This document shows, piece by piece, positions 54,801 to 62,770 of a stretch of 64,000 nucleotides of DNA (position 1 is the stretch's first letter; the number at the start of each line of letters is the position of its first letter). Under the pieces are notes generated by a model. The model searched no databases and had not been told where the DNA came from. It was given only the letters and a program-made list of their open reading frames with translations. Source of the DNA: Rhodobacteraceae bacterium KLH11 (GTDB lineage: Bacteria; Pseudomonadota; Alphaproteobacteria; Rhodobacterales; Rhodobacteraceae); NCBI GenBank assembly GCA_000158135.1, contig DS999531.1:1865485-1929484 (forward strand), read 5' to 3'. Position numbers and translations under genes: made by a program.

Positions 54801-55366
54801 CGCACAGCGCGCCGAATCGTATGCATTGTTCGGATTGCTCCATGTTTCTTGTAGTAAAAGAACTTCTGTGTTTCCGTATCCTAGATGCTGTCGGGTTTCC
54901 CACTGTTACAATCAGCTCCGAATTTATTGGAACTGTTTGTGCGGACCTGCTGGCCGACTGTATTGACTTATGATCCGACGACAGGGCGCTTTTGTTCACA
55001 AACTAAGACGGCCCCAAACCGGACATTCACCGTGTCAGACTGCGCCGAAGTGCAGCCACACCGAACCGGCCATTCGCTGCGCCCACGAGATCGTTGCGTG
55101 ACTCGAGGTCGGGAGTGCGGGACAAAGCCGCCTTTCATCTCTGGAGACTTTGCGTCTGCTTTAGACACACTGGAAATCCTGATTCAGAAGCGACGCCAAT
55201 CAACATAATGGACCTCACTTGGCCGACTTCCTCGATGCCTAAAATACGCGCGTGGCCTGAAGACCCTCAGCGACCTCACTCCTTGCGAATGCATCAGTAA
55301 AATCTAGACTACAGAGCCAGACAGATTCATTGTGGACCCGATCCACCAGATATCGGAACTGAACAC
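54801..55366. other. Gene-free gap between the phosphoesterase and the envelope-machine operon
   Basis: 566 bp with short frames only and no believable start plus ribosome binding site. I saw no tRNA, integrase remnant or terminator hairpin with a T-tract. Confidence 0.5.
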
Positions 55367-56998
55367 CTAACGACAGTTCGCAGTGGTGGTGTTTTTTTTG
55401 ATCAAATCCAGCGCTTGCATTTCCGCCGCCGTTGCATTTGCTTTCGGCTTGAAATTCTTCAATTTACAGGAAACCAATTGACGCCTCTTATGCCGCTCGG
55501 CGTTGGTTTCCGGTTTAGCTTTCCCATTTTCCAATTTGATTAGGAAGGTTTCGGTAGTTTGCGCAAGATCCCGGTTTACCACCCATCGTCCAAGCTGCAT
55601 ACCATCCGCGTAATTCAAGGTCAGCAGACCGTCATCAAGTTTGCCGTCAACTGCAAAAATGACCATATCTTTGCACCCGGCGGCAGCGGCTAGACCACTG
55701 CTGACTTTCTGCTTGATTGTGTTTGCCAGAACGGTGGCCAGTTTGTCCGTTTCGGCTTGTTTAATAGTATTCTTGAAAATTAAGCCCTTTACTACTAGGC
55801 GGGATGCATTGTTAGCGTGCTCTCCATGACTTAGAATCATCCGTTCGTCGCAGTTTTTCGGCCTTTCTTTGTATACGCCGTCTACACTATTCATTTTATT
55901 CCAAACTCCACCCAATTGCGGAACGCAAGCGGGCTTGGAAGATGTATCTGCTGAGGTACCGTCGCTGATGTCGGTAGAACCCGATTCTCCGATGGCCGCT
56001 CCAGCGGATTGGCGTAAGACGGAGATAAGTGTCCTCAATTCATCTCTTTCGCGTAAAATGTCTTCGAAGATTCCGGTCTTTGAGAATTGATCCAATTCAA
56101 AAGCATTTTGTGAATTCAGAAAGAACTTATGTGTTCCGATGCTGTTTTCGGCGGATTCCCAAGCAAGTCTTGGTGTGTACAAATTGCTTTCTGCGGTGAA
56201 TTCTTCTTTTTCTTCGTTGAGTGCGCTTACGAAAGTAATTGACGTTCCAGCGGTAAATTTTGTGCTCAACCAATTTAGCAAATCCGGTTCTGGCGGGAGG
56301 TTGCCAAAATAGTCAGCGATCTTGTGCCAAAAATACATCTCCACCGCGCGGGCCATTTGGTCTTCTGCATCTTCAACGATTGCCATATCCAAAGAAGCCA
56401 AAAGCTTGTTGAATTTTTTCAGCATACCGTTGAGCTTTGTGGCATCAATAGTGGATTGTGCGTCTTTGTCGCCGTTAGCTTGAGACGTTGAGCCGCCCAA
56501 AAGCGCTAAATCCGGGGGGCAGAACTCCACATGTTCCCCGGTGCCATCTGTTCCACCTGTGCCAACGGCTTCATCACTGACATCTCCATGAAGTTCCGCC
56601 ATTTCTTCAAGCAGATTGATGGCCTCCACGATTATATCGTCAAAATTGTTGCGCCGAGGCATGTCGCGATGCGGGTTTTGCAACGTGTCCCAGTCTATTT
56701 TTTGTCCCCAGAGTTCTTCTTGAAATCCGTCCAGCCATTTGCCGCCAAAATGGATTGGGTCAGAAGCCGTGATAGTCGCCCCAGCCATGAGCATGTCGTA
56801 TGTCACGAAGAATTTTGGCATAACATTTGGGGAATCTGCGGCGCCATCCGACGCTAGAAGCAACGGAAGCTCTCTCAGTTCCACCAAAACGTCTGCAAGG
56901 CTTTTGAGCTTATCAGAATCTTGGGTAGATTGGGCAAAAACAGCTGAAGCGCCGACCAGCGTCAAGAATAGGCTTTTAAAGAATAATTTGGTCATCAT
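55367..56998 (-). CDS. Exported protein G of the ExbB-type operon, unknown function
   Basis: 543 residues with a Sec signal peptide (LFFKSLFLTLVGASAVFA, cut before QSTQD). The mature protein is acidic in its first half, with a Gly/Thr-rich linker (VGTGGTDGTGEH), mixed helices, and a basic Lys-rich C-terminus (KLKNFKPKANATAAEMQ). A few Cys (VEFCPPD, SKPACVPQ, KNCDER) may pair. No known domain. The start ATG overlaps the stop of the upstream gene (ATGATGA), so it is the last, translationally coupled gene of the operon. Base composition is less GC-rich than the core genes. Confidence 0.75.
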   Translation of the reverse strand: MMTKLFFKSLFLTLVGASAVFAQSTQDSDKLKSLADVLVELRELPLLLASDGAADSPNVMPKFFVTYDMLMAGATITASDPIHFGGKWLDGFQEELWGQKIDWDTLQNPHRDMPRRNNFDDIIVEAINLLEEMAELHGDVSDEAVGTGGTDGTGEHVEFCPPDLALLGGSTSQANGDKDAQSTIDATKLNGMLKKFNKLLASLDMAIVEDAEDQMARAVEMYFWHKIADYFGNLPPEPDLLNWLSTKFTAGTSITFVSALNEEKEEFTAESNLYTPRLAWESAENSIGTHKFFLNSQNAFELDQFSKTGIFEDILRERDELRTLISVLRQSAGAAIGESGSTDISDGTSADTSSKPACVPQLGGVWNKMNSVDGVYKERPKNCDERMILSHGEHANNASRLVVKGLIFKNTIKQAETDKLATVLANTIKQKVSSGLAAAAGCKDMVIFAVDGKLDDGLLTLNYADGMQLGRWVVNRDLAQTTETFLIKLENGKAKPETNAERHKRRQLVSCKLKNFKPKANATAAEMQALDLIKKNTTTANCR

Positions 56999-58011
56999 TC
57001 TATCACCGTGTTTTCTGTAGAATTGTTGGCCTTTCTAAACGCTAGAATCTCAAGCGTTGCGCCATTTTTCAGATCGAATAGGGCCATGAGTTCTTCGTCC
57101 GAAAGCAATTTTTGGAGTTTCACTTGGCACGTATTTTCCCCGACCTTCCGAACGTTGTCGGAGAAGATTGCGCTCCGAAAATCTCCGCTTGCGTTGTCGC
57201 TTCTCCTTTCGGGCATAATAACCATGTTGATTGTGCTGCAATCGGTTGCTAATGGTCGGTCGAATTCGATGACAATGGCCGGATTATCTGCTTTGACCTC
57301 CAGCTTTAAACTCTCTTGTTCGGACAAAATTTCCAGCAAACGGGTCTGAACCTGCGACAGTTGGCTCCATGATGCGTTGATAACCTGGTCGCCCTTTTCG
57401 ATAAGTTGGTCACCCTTGCCCATCACCTCATCTAACTGGTCAACTTGCCGTTGGAGTTGCGACAGCGGTCCATGGCCAAGTCCGGACAGTTCCTGCGCTG
57501 CGTTTTGCAATTTGGTTGGGACATCTGACAGATGAGTGCCTATACCAACCCGGTCGCAATTGCCCCCAGACTCACAGGGTACGCTGACCAGATCAATCAC
57601 ATTCTCTTGGTTGGTCACGACCGCCTCGACACTAGATTTGACGCCAACCAGTAGGGCGCTCATTTCGATGATCTGATCTTGGGCAATGGCTCGACAGGCC
57701 TGTTCTACGCGCGCCTGGCTGTGTTGAACCACCGAAAGTCGAGAATTGATGTCGGTGATCGTTTGCCAGGCCTTTGGGTCGAACTGTTCGTCTGCAACGG
57801 GGGTGCCGTCAGACAGAATCGTCGGCTGGCAGAACCTAGAGACCTGTTCGGTGACGTCGGTTAGCAGTTGTTTGCGCAGGTCATCGTTCAAAACCGCGAC
57901 TCTGTCGGAGATAAACGACTGCTTCGCAAATCCCGTCGCAAATGCAAGGATTGCCACGATCGCCAAAATTGCGAGATAGACCATCATGAGTGCAGAATTT
58001 CTAAGGTTCAC
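56995..58011 (-). CDS. Membrane-anchored coiled-coil protein F of the ExbB-type operon
   Basis: 338 residues from GTG 58011. One N-terminal transmembrane helix (ALMMVYLAILAIVAILAFATG, about 7-27), short cytoplasmic tip, then a long external region. Residues about 170-245 contain a probable coiled coil (LSQLQRQVDQLDEVMGKGDQ, LIEKGDQVINASW, QVQTRLLEILSEQESL), followed by a C-terminal beta domain. No OmpA-type peptidoglycan-binding motif is seen. It overlaps the ExbD-like gene before it by 11 bp. A role as a periplasmic rod or stator-linked shaft is possible but inferred only from architecture. Confidence 0.75.
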   Translation of the reverse strand: MNLRNSALMMVYLAILAIVAILAFATGFAKQSFISDRVAVLNDDLRKQLLTDVTEQVSRFCQPTILSDGTPVADEQFDPKAWQTITDINSRLSVVQHSQARVEQACRAIAQDQIIEMSALLVGVKSSVEAVVTNQENVIDLVSVPCESGGNCDRVGIGTHLSDVPTKLQNAAQELSGLGHGPLSQLQRQVDQLDEVMGKGDQLIEKGDQVINASWSQLSQVQTRLLEILSEQESLKLEVKADNPAIVIEFDRPLATDCSTINMVIMPERRSDNASGDFRSAIFSDNVRKVGENTCQVKLQKLLSDEELMALFDLKNGATLEILAFRKANNSTENTVIE

Positions 58012-58576
58012 ATCCGGTCTCCTCTAAAAATTTCCATTGTAGTCGCTGCTCTACGTCTTCATTTAAGGCGAGATCTTTGACCGTAAATTGGTTAATCTTT
58101 GTTCCGTTAAACTCAATGCTCTCTTTGCTTTCAGCGAATGCAAAGACACTTATATCGATGGAGATTTCACCGCGAAGTTCGCTTTTTGGTGAGGGGAAGA
58201 AAAGGTTCAAATCCCAGGTTGAAGTTGGAGGTGGACAGGGCACGATCAAACGCATGAAATCGATTTCGATTTCGCCGCCCCAATTCCCGATCTCAGGGCC
58301 AAAACTTGGGGATAGGGCCACATTCGGACCTGTTGATCCGTCATCGGTGACCGTTATCGATTTGCCATTTTGAACCGCCAGAGAGGCGGAAATTGGAAAA
58401 GTTGTTGCGCCTGTCGAGGACTGAATCTCGACAATCATGACGGGTTGAATGGTGCTTCTGGGATCTTCGGGCGCTGGCCAGGGACTTAGCCTCACGATAA
58501 ACAAAAACAACAGGATCATCATCGAGCCAGTGGCGTTGACCAGAATGTCAGCGATGAAAAGACCCCCTTTTATCAT
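58001..58576 (-). CDS. ExbD/TolR-like single-pass protein E
   Basis: 191 residues. N-terminal MIKGGLFIADILVNATGSMM leads into one transmembrane helix (ending LFLFIVRL, about 10-28). An Asp at about residue 10 lies at the cytoplasmic edge of the helix, the place of the proton-accepting Asp of ExbD, TolR and MotB. The periplasmic part is beta-rich (PVMIVEIQSSTGATTFPIS, GEIEIDFMRLIVPCPPP, RGEISIDISVFAFAESKE) and has only two or three Cys. Its ATG overlaps the stop of the smaller ExbD-like gene. Family membership is inferred from topology, Asp position and the neighbouring ExbB-like gene. Confidence 0.7.
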   Translation of the reverse strand: MIKGGLFIADILVNATGSMMILLFLFIVRLSPWPAPEDPRSTIQPVMIVEIQSSTGATTFPISASLAVQNGKSITVTDDGSTGPNVALSPSFGPEIGNWGGEIEIDFMRLIVPCPPPTSTWDLNLFFPSPKSELRGEISIDISVFAFAESKESIEFNGTKINQFTVKDLALNEDVEQRLQWKFLEETGCEP

Positions 58577-58971
58577 CTCTCAGCCTCGCACCGGACTGTG
58601 CGACATCCCGAAACCTTAAACTGATTGTTCTGGGCTGATAACGTCCAAGGAGGGGTCGTGCATCTATAGCAATGGGTTACGCATCCGGCCTGATATATTG
58701 CGATCATCGACACATTCGTAACGGTTGCTGGACTATTGACTATATCGGAAAATTTCCAAGCTCGCTTTGCTTTTCCTGCCGGAGACACTGACGAGCTCAG
58801 ATGGTAGGCCACCGCCAAGTCGGGTTGCAGGGAATTGGAGGGGATTTTGCACTGTAGTGGCGGTGTGGGGTCCGTTCTTAGTTCACCGCTAAGGCGCACT
58901 GCAAGCACCAACAGAACTAACATTCCAAGGAAAAGGTTCGAAAAGATGTCCTGAAAAATGATGCCGCGCAT
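58573..58971 (-). CDS. ExbD/TolR-like single-pass protein D
   Basis: 132 residues. N-terminal MRGIIFQDIFSNLFLGMLVL leads into one transmembrane helix (about 9-27), with Asp8 at the cytoplasmic membrane edge, as in ExbD/MotB-type partners. The external part is short with five Cys in its second half (AGCVTHCYRC, SGCRTVRCEAER), probably disulfide-bonded. It lies 12 bp after the ExbB-like gene and overlaps the second ExbD-like gene, so the channel and two different partners are made from one message in order. Confidence 0.7.
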   Translation of the reverse strand: MRGIIFQDIFSNLFLGMLVLLVLAVRLSGELRTDPTPPLQCKIPSNSLQPDLAVAYHLSSSVSPAGKAKRAWKFSDIVNSPATVTNVSMIAIYQAGCVTHCYRCTTPPWTLSAQNNQFKVSGCRTVRCEAER

Positions 58972-58983
58972 GAGAAATCAACC

Positions 58984-60411
58984 TTATTCCGGTTTCTGAC
59001 TGTCGCTTGTGGCCGAGGATTCTTGCTCAACCTTCGAACTGCCATGCAGAAAATCGCGAATTGCTGCGACTTCCGAGGCCGACCGGTGCGTGTTCCAAAT
59101 TCCGAGGATAATTGCTGCTATCAAACCAATGAAGGTCGTGAAGAATGCAACCGAAAGTTCATTTGTGATGGCCCCCATGGCCGAATTCAACTCTGCCCCC
59201 GGGCGGGCGCTGACGACGACACCCACCAAATCCATTGCAGCGATCATCCCGATGACGGTGCCAAGAAAGCCGATCATCGGAATAATCTCCAACAGCCACT
59301 TTTCAACGACAAGGTCGACTTCGTCGTGCACCCGAAGCATCGCTGTTTCGGCGCTCGCAAGGTCGTTATTGTAGCGGCTCAATACGTCACTCCGTTGGAG
59401 AACTCTTCCTCGGAGCTTGAGCAGTCCGCCAAAAAGTCGATCCTGATTAATCCTGCGCAGGATCAAACGTAAACTGCCAAAAATTGCGAGGACAATTATC
59501 ACGAACTGGATCGGACCGTTCATGGCCCGAGAAATCCATCGCAAGACATTGCCGTCCTGAACGACTTGTTCAAATCCTTTAATGACCGAGATGGAGAAAC
59601 CGTCAAGTACGTCGCGCATTGGGCGGCATTCTGGATCCGCCAAGACCGCACCAGGAACAGCATTAGCAAACAGCATGTTAAAGAGCTTAGGGTCCTGAAG
59701 AGCCGAATTCCGCGAAACCTCTTGGGAAGCGAACCGCCCGAAATCGGGAGGTGGTGCATATTTTGGCATCCATAGCATTGCCGGATTTTCTCGTGGTTCG
59801 ACGCCAAGTACGGCGTAAGTTAAGGCGTTCGCCAATGCCTCGGCTTCGCGTTTACGGAGACTCGGATCCCTTACCTGATTGCCTTCGCGCCGGGCGGGTC
59901 CAATGGTCAGTTTGGTTATGACGCATCTTTCTGGGATTCCCAGATTGTCCGCTAATAGGATTGGAATGTCGGGGTTCGCGTGAAAGACTGTTTCAACACA
60001 TGCCAGTCTTTTGACAAACTCTGCCAAGGATAAAAGTCCTGAAGCTTTCAATTTTGGTAATGTGGCAGCGTCTGTGAATTTGCATTCTTCGTCCAAAATT
60101 TCGTAGTGCAACGGTGCTTCGAAGAGATCCCAAGCAACGCTGAGCTTAAAGACGTCGCTAACGTTGTCTACTGTCTGTAGAGCTTCAGCCGTGGTTTTTG
60201 ATTGCGTGGCACTTTCGACTTGGACTATTTGAGCAACGGCGTCATCGGTCCCGATCAAGTCTTTGGTCCGAACTAAGATTTCATTGTTGACAAACAAGTA
60301 CAATAAAACGGTGACGAGGATGGAAACGACAAAATAGAAACAAGAATAAATGGGACTTGGCGCAAACAGGCGACGCACTGGTTTAGATTCATGTTTGGAT
60401 TTAGGGACCAC
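58984..60411 (-). CDS. MotA/TolQ/ExbB-type ion channel protein C with large periplasmic domain
   Basis: 475 residues from GTG 60411. Predicted helices: TM1 about 21-42 (IYSCFYFVVSILVTVLLYLF), TM2 about 300-318 (IQFVIIVLAIFGSLRLIL), TM3 about 376-400 and TM4 about 419-439. The TolQ/ExbB signature lies in TM3-TM4: IPMIGFLGTVIGMIAAMDL and AFFTTFIGLIAAIILGIW. Between TM1 and TM2 there are about 255 residues that should face the periplasm, far larger than in ExbB, TolQ or MotA. The cytoplasmic loop between TM2 and TM3 is short (about 55 residues) and the C-terminal tail is about 35 residues. The channel assignment is strong; ion, coupling and role are unknown. Confidence 0.85.
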   Translation of the reverse strand: MVPKSKHESKPVRRLFAPSPIYSCFYFVVSILVTVLLYLFVNNEILVRTKDLIGTDDAVAQIVQVESATQSKTTAEALQTVDNVSDVFKLSVAWDLFEAPLHYEILDEECKFTDAATLPKLKASGLLSLAEFVKRLACVETVFHANPDIPILLADNLGIPERCVITKLTIGPARREGNQVRDPSLRKREAEALANALTYAVLGVEPRENPAMLWMPKYAPPPDFGRFASQEVSRNSALQDPKLFNMLFANAVPGAVLADPECRPMRDVLDGFSISVIKGFEQVVQDGNVLRWISRAMNGPIQFVIIVLAIFGSLRLILRRINQDRLFGGLLKLRGRVLQRSDVLSRYNNDLASAETAMLRVHDEVDLVVEKWLLEIIPMIGFLGTVIGMIAAMDLVGVVVSARPGAELNSAMGAITNELSVAFFTTFIGLIAAIILGIWNTHRSASEVAAIRDFLHGSSKVEQESSATSDSQKPE

Positions 60412-62770
60412 AGTTCAGCTCCTTTTCGTCGCTGCTGGGACTAATATTTTCGGGTTCGAGAAGAGCCCTTATGTTCTTGGACCCACAATCATCGGGCGCG
60501 GATTTTGTTCCACCCAAACACTCCAACACGCGCTGCACACGCGCCGGACCCGGCACGGCGACGTTCGTTTGGCTAAACCAGTCGTCGGCCTCGGGCATGG
60601 CTAAGAATGCCTCCAAATGGGTCCAGTTTTCCGGCGTACTGCTGGTCGGGTCGGCAAGCCGGATGAAATGACAGTCTTGCATTTCGGCTATGATCGGATG
60701 GGTAGGGGCATTTCCTCCAGCCGCGGCGTAGGCATTTGAGCTGGCTGGCAGAACTATTATCTGTTCGGCCCCCTTGTCGACGGCATAGAACTGAGCCTTG
60801 AGGTCGATAGTATCTTCCAGAAAATGTTTGGTGATAAGGGAGCCTGCAATTGGGACCCGTCGATCCTCATGCGTGATCCACTCAAAATTGTCGGCGGGTT
60901 TTTCTATGACAATGGACGAGGCGTCCAAGGGCGACCCATCGGATAAATGCACAACCTTGTTTTCTTTTTGTAGGGTCGCCAATCTTTGGAAAAACCGGCT
61001 GTTGGTTTCGCCGTCCAATTCGTTGACGAGACGCCGAGCTTGTTCATTCGGTAGGTCAGTGTGAAGCGGGTACCAAGGACTTGTCTCTTCACCATAGAGT
61101 CCACAAAACAACCGTGAAGCACCGGCGGCTGTTTCTTTCCAGCAAATGGGTGAGCCTACCGGTTCTGATCCAGCGGTTATGGGCCAGCGCTTTATCCACC
61201 AATCAAACTTGTCTTTTGCTGAGGCCTCGGGATCTGATAAGCGCTTAGTTAGGAATTTTTGATCAAAAGTAGCGGCTCTGGTTCTCGTTTGTCTAATGTC
61301 CAAAACGTCAAACCTTTGTTGTCCGTCACGGGACACAAAAAGCGCGAATTCCTCAAAACTGGATAGGTGAAAGAAGGGGGCTTTTAGGGTTTCTCTTCCT
61401 GTTTTGAGATGCGTTTCCTCCAAAGGCAGTTCCGGGCGCGTCGAGTCCGGTCGCCACGTCAAAATGCGTTCCGATGAGTCGAGATCGTCGATGTTAGACT
61501 TGGTCGCCATATTCCAGCACAGCGTGTTTTCGCCAGGCAAGGTGGCGCAATCGATCGCCCCCCCGGGGCGAATGGTTGGTGGAGATTCCCATTCGATGGT
61601 GGAGTGTTTTGCGAAAAGGACTCGACGCATCAGATAAGCTTGGGACTTCTGGCGCGTTATTTCGTCGACGGAACAAAACCCTGAATTTGCGCCCGGGAAC
61701 AATTGTTCGGTTGGAATGATTTGATGTTCGTGCTGTTTGTCGGTCAGATCGAAATGGATCGCAGAAATCTGGCTAAGGTCGCTTGCGTGCTGAAAGAACG
61801 CCGTAACGTTGGTCAGCGGGGCATCAGTGATGTTCTTTGACCTTTCGTATCTGGTTGACGGCGCAACGTGCAAAACATCGTCGGGTTGACCGCATGTTTC
61901 CCCTGTCAGAGCCACCCCAAACAGACAGGCGTCCCCTGCATCCGCCGTGCCGTCTATTACGACAGACATGGTAGTTGGCGATCCGAATTCCTCAAGATCG
62001 TCGAATTCACCGGCGGCCAGTTCTTTGCATCCATCCCCCAGCCGTTTTTCGATCAGGTCGGGCGTCAAGCATTGGGCGTCGGATTCTCCGTTATTGTCCC
62101 GTTCGCAGGATACCAGTTTGACCTTGGATGCATTTTCAGGATTGCGATAGGAACAGAGCGTTCTGTTTTTTGTCGATAACGCATCAACTTCTTCGGCATT
62201 CAGGCTGCAGCGAAGCCGGACGGGTGGATTTCTGGGGCGCTCACAGGACGAAACGTGATTGCGTACCTGGCATCGTTGACCGGATAGCCGCGCAAAATGC
62301 TTGAAGAAATTCCGCTGGTCGCATCCGTCGGCCTTGACGACAGGGTTCAGTTTGACGACGTCTTTGAGACGCTCGATGTTGTCGCAACTCATGCCGGAAA
62401 TTTGAGAGGCGCGGTAGTCGATGAGCGTGGCGAACTTAGGAAGCTCAGATGAACAAGCGTCTTCTTCCTTCAGACAGATGTTTTCGGCGTTTTTTATGGT
62501 ATCCGCAGTGCGTTTGCTCAGGTAGGCGTCTATTGCATCGTAACATACTGGATTTTGATACCTGCATCCACCAAACAGTTGGTCGGCGCATTCGGGTTCT
62601 TCAACTTCGGCCTCATTGCACCAATCGTCAAATGGAACCTCTTCTTGGCTGTGGAACTTGAAATCGGTGGGCGTTTCAACCTCTGGAAAGGTGGCTTCCT
62701 GGGCCCAAACAGACGTTGCCAACAAAAACGATGAAGCGGCAAAATTTACTGGGAGTTGACGACCGAACAC
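60401..62770 (-). CDS. Large cysteine-rich exported protein B of the ExbB-type operon
   Basis: 789 residues starting at GTG 62770 inside the previous gene. Signal peptide (VNFAASSFLLATSVWAQ). The N-terminal 220 residues are very rich in Cys (DDWCNEAEVEEPECADQLF, GGCRYQNPVCYDA, GQRCQVRNHVSSCERP), and more Cys follow downstream, so many disulfides and a periplasmic or surface location are likely. The C-terminal 400 residues are a mixed alpha/beta region with ICWKETAAGASRLFCGLYGEE and TVAVPGPAR-like VAVPGPARVQRVLECLGG. No known domain was recognised. It overlaps the ExbB-like gene by 11 bp. Confidence 0.75.
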   Translation of the reverse strand: MFGRQLPVNFAASSFLLATSVWAQEATFPEVETPTDFKFHSQEEVPFDDWCNEAEVEEPECADQLFGGCRYQNPVCYDAIDAYLSKRTADTIKNAENICLKEEDACSSELPKFATLIDYRASQISGMSCDNIERLKDVVKLNPVVKADGCDQRNFFKHFARLSGQRCQVRNHVSSCERPRNPPVRLRCSLNAEEVDALSTKNRTLCSYRNPENASKVKLVSCERDNNGESDAQCLTPDLIEKRLGDGCKELAAGEFDDLEEFGSPTTMSVVIDGTADAGDACLFGVALTGETCGQPDDVLHVAPSTRYERSKNITDAPLTNVTAFFQHASDLSQISAIHFDLTDKQHEHQIIPTEQLFPGANSGFCSVDEITRQKSQAYLMRRVLFAKHSTIEWESPPTIRPGGAIDCATLPGENTLCWNMATKSNIDDLDSSERILTWRPDSTRPELPLEETHLKTGRETLKAPFFHLSSFEEFALFVSRDGQQRFDVLDIRQTRTRAATFDQKFLTKRLSDPEASAKDKFDWWIKRWPITAGSEPVGSPICWKETAAGASRLFCGLYGEETSPWYPLHTDLPNEQARRLVNELDGETNSRFFQRLATLQKENKVVHLSDGSPLDASSIVIEKPADNFEWITHEDRRVPIAGSLITKHFLEDTIDLKAQFYAVDKGAEQIIVLPASSNAYAAAGGNAPTHPIIAEMQDCHFIRLADPTSSTPENWTHLEAFLAMPEADDWFSQTNVAVPGPARVQRVLECLGGTKSAPDDCGSKNIRALLEPENISPSSDEKELNCGP

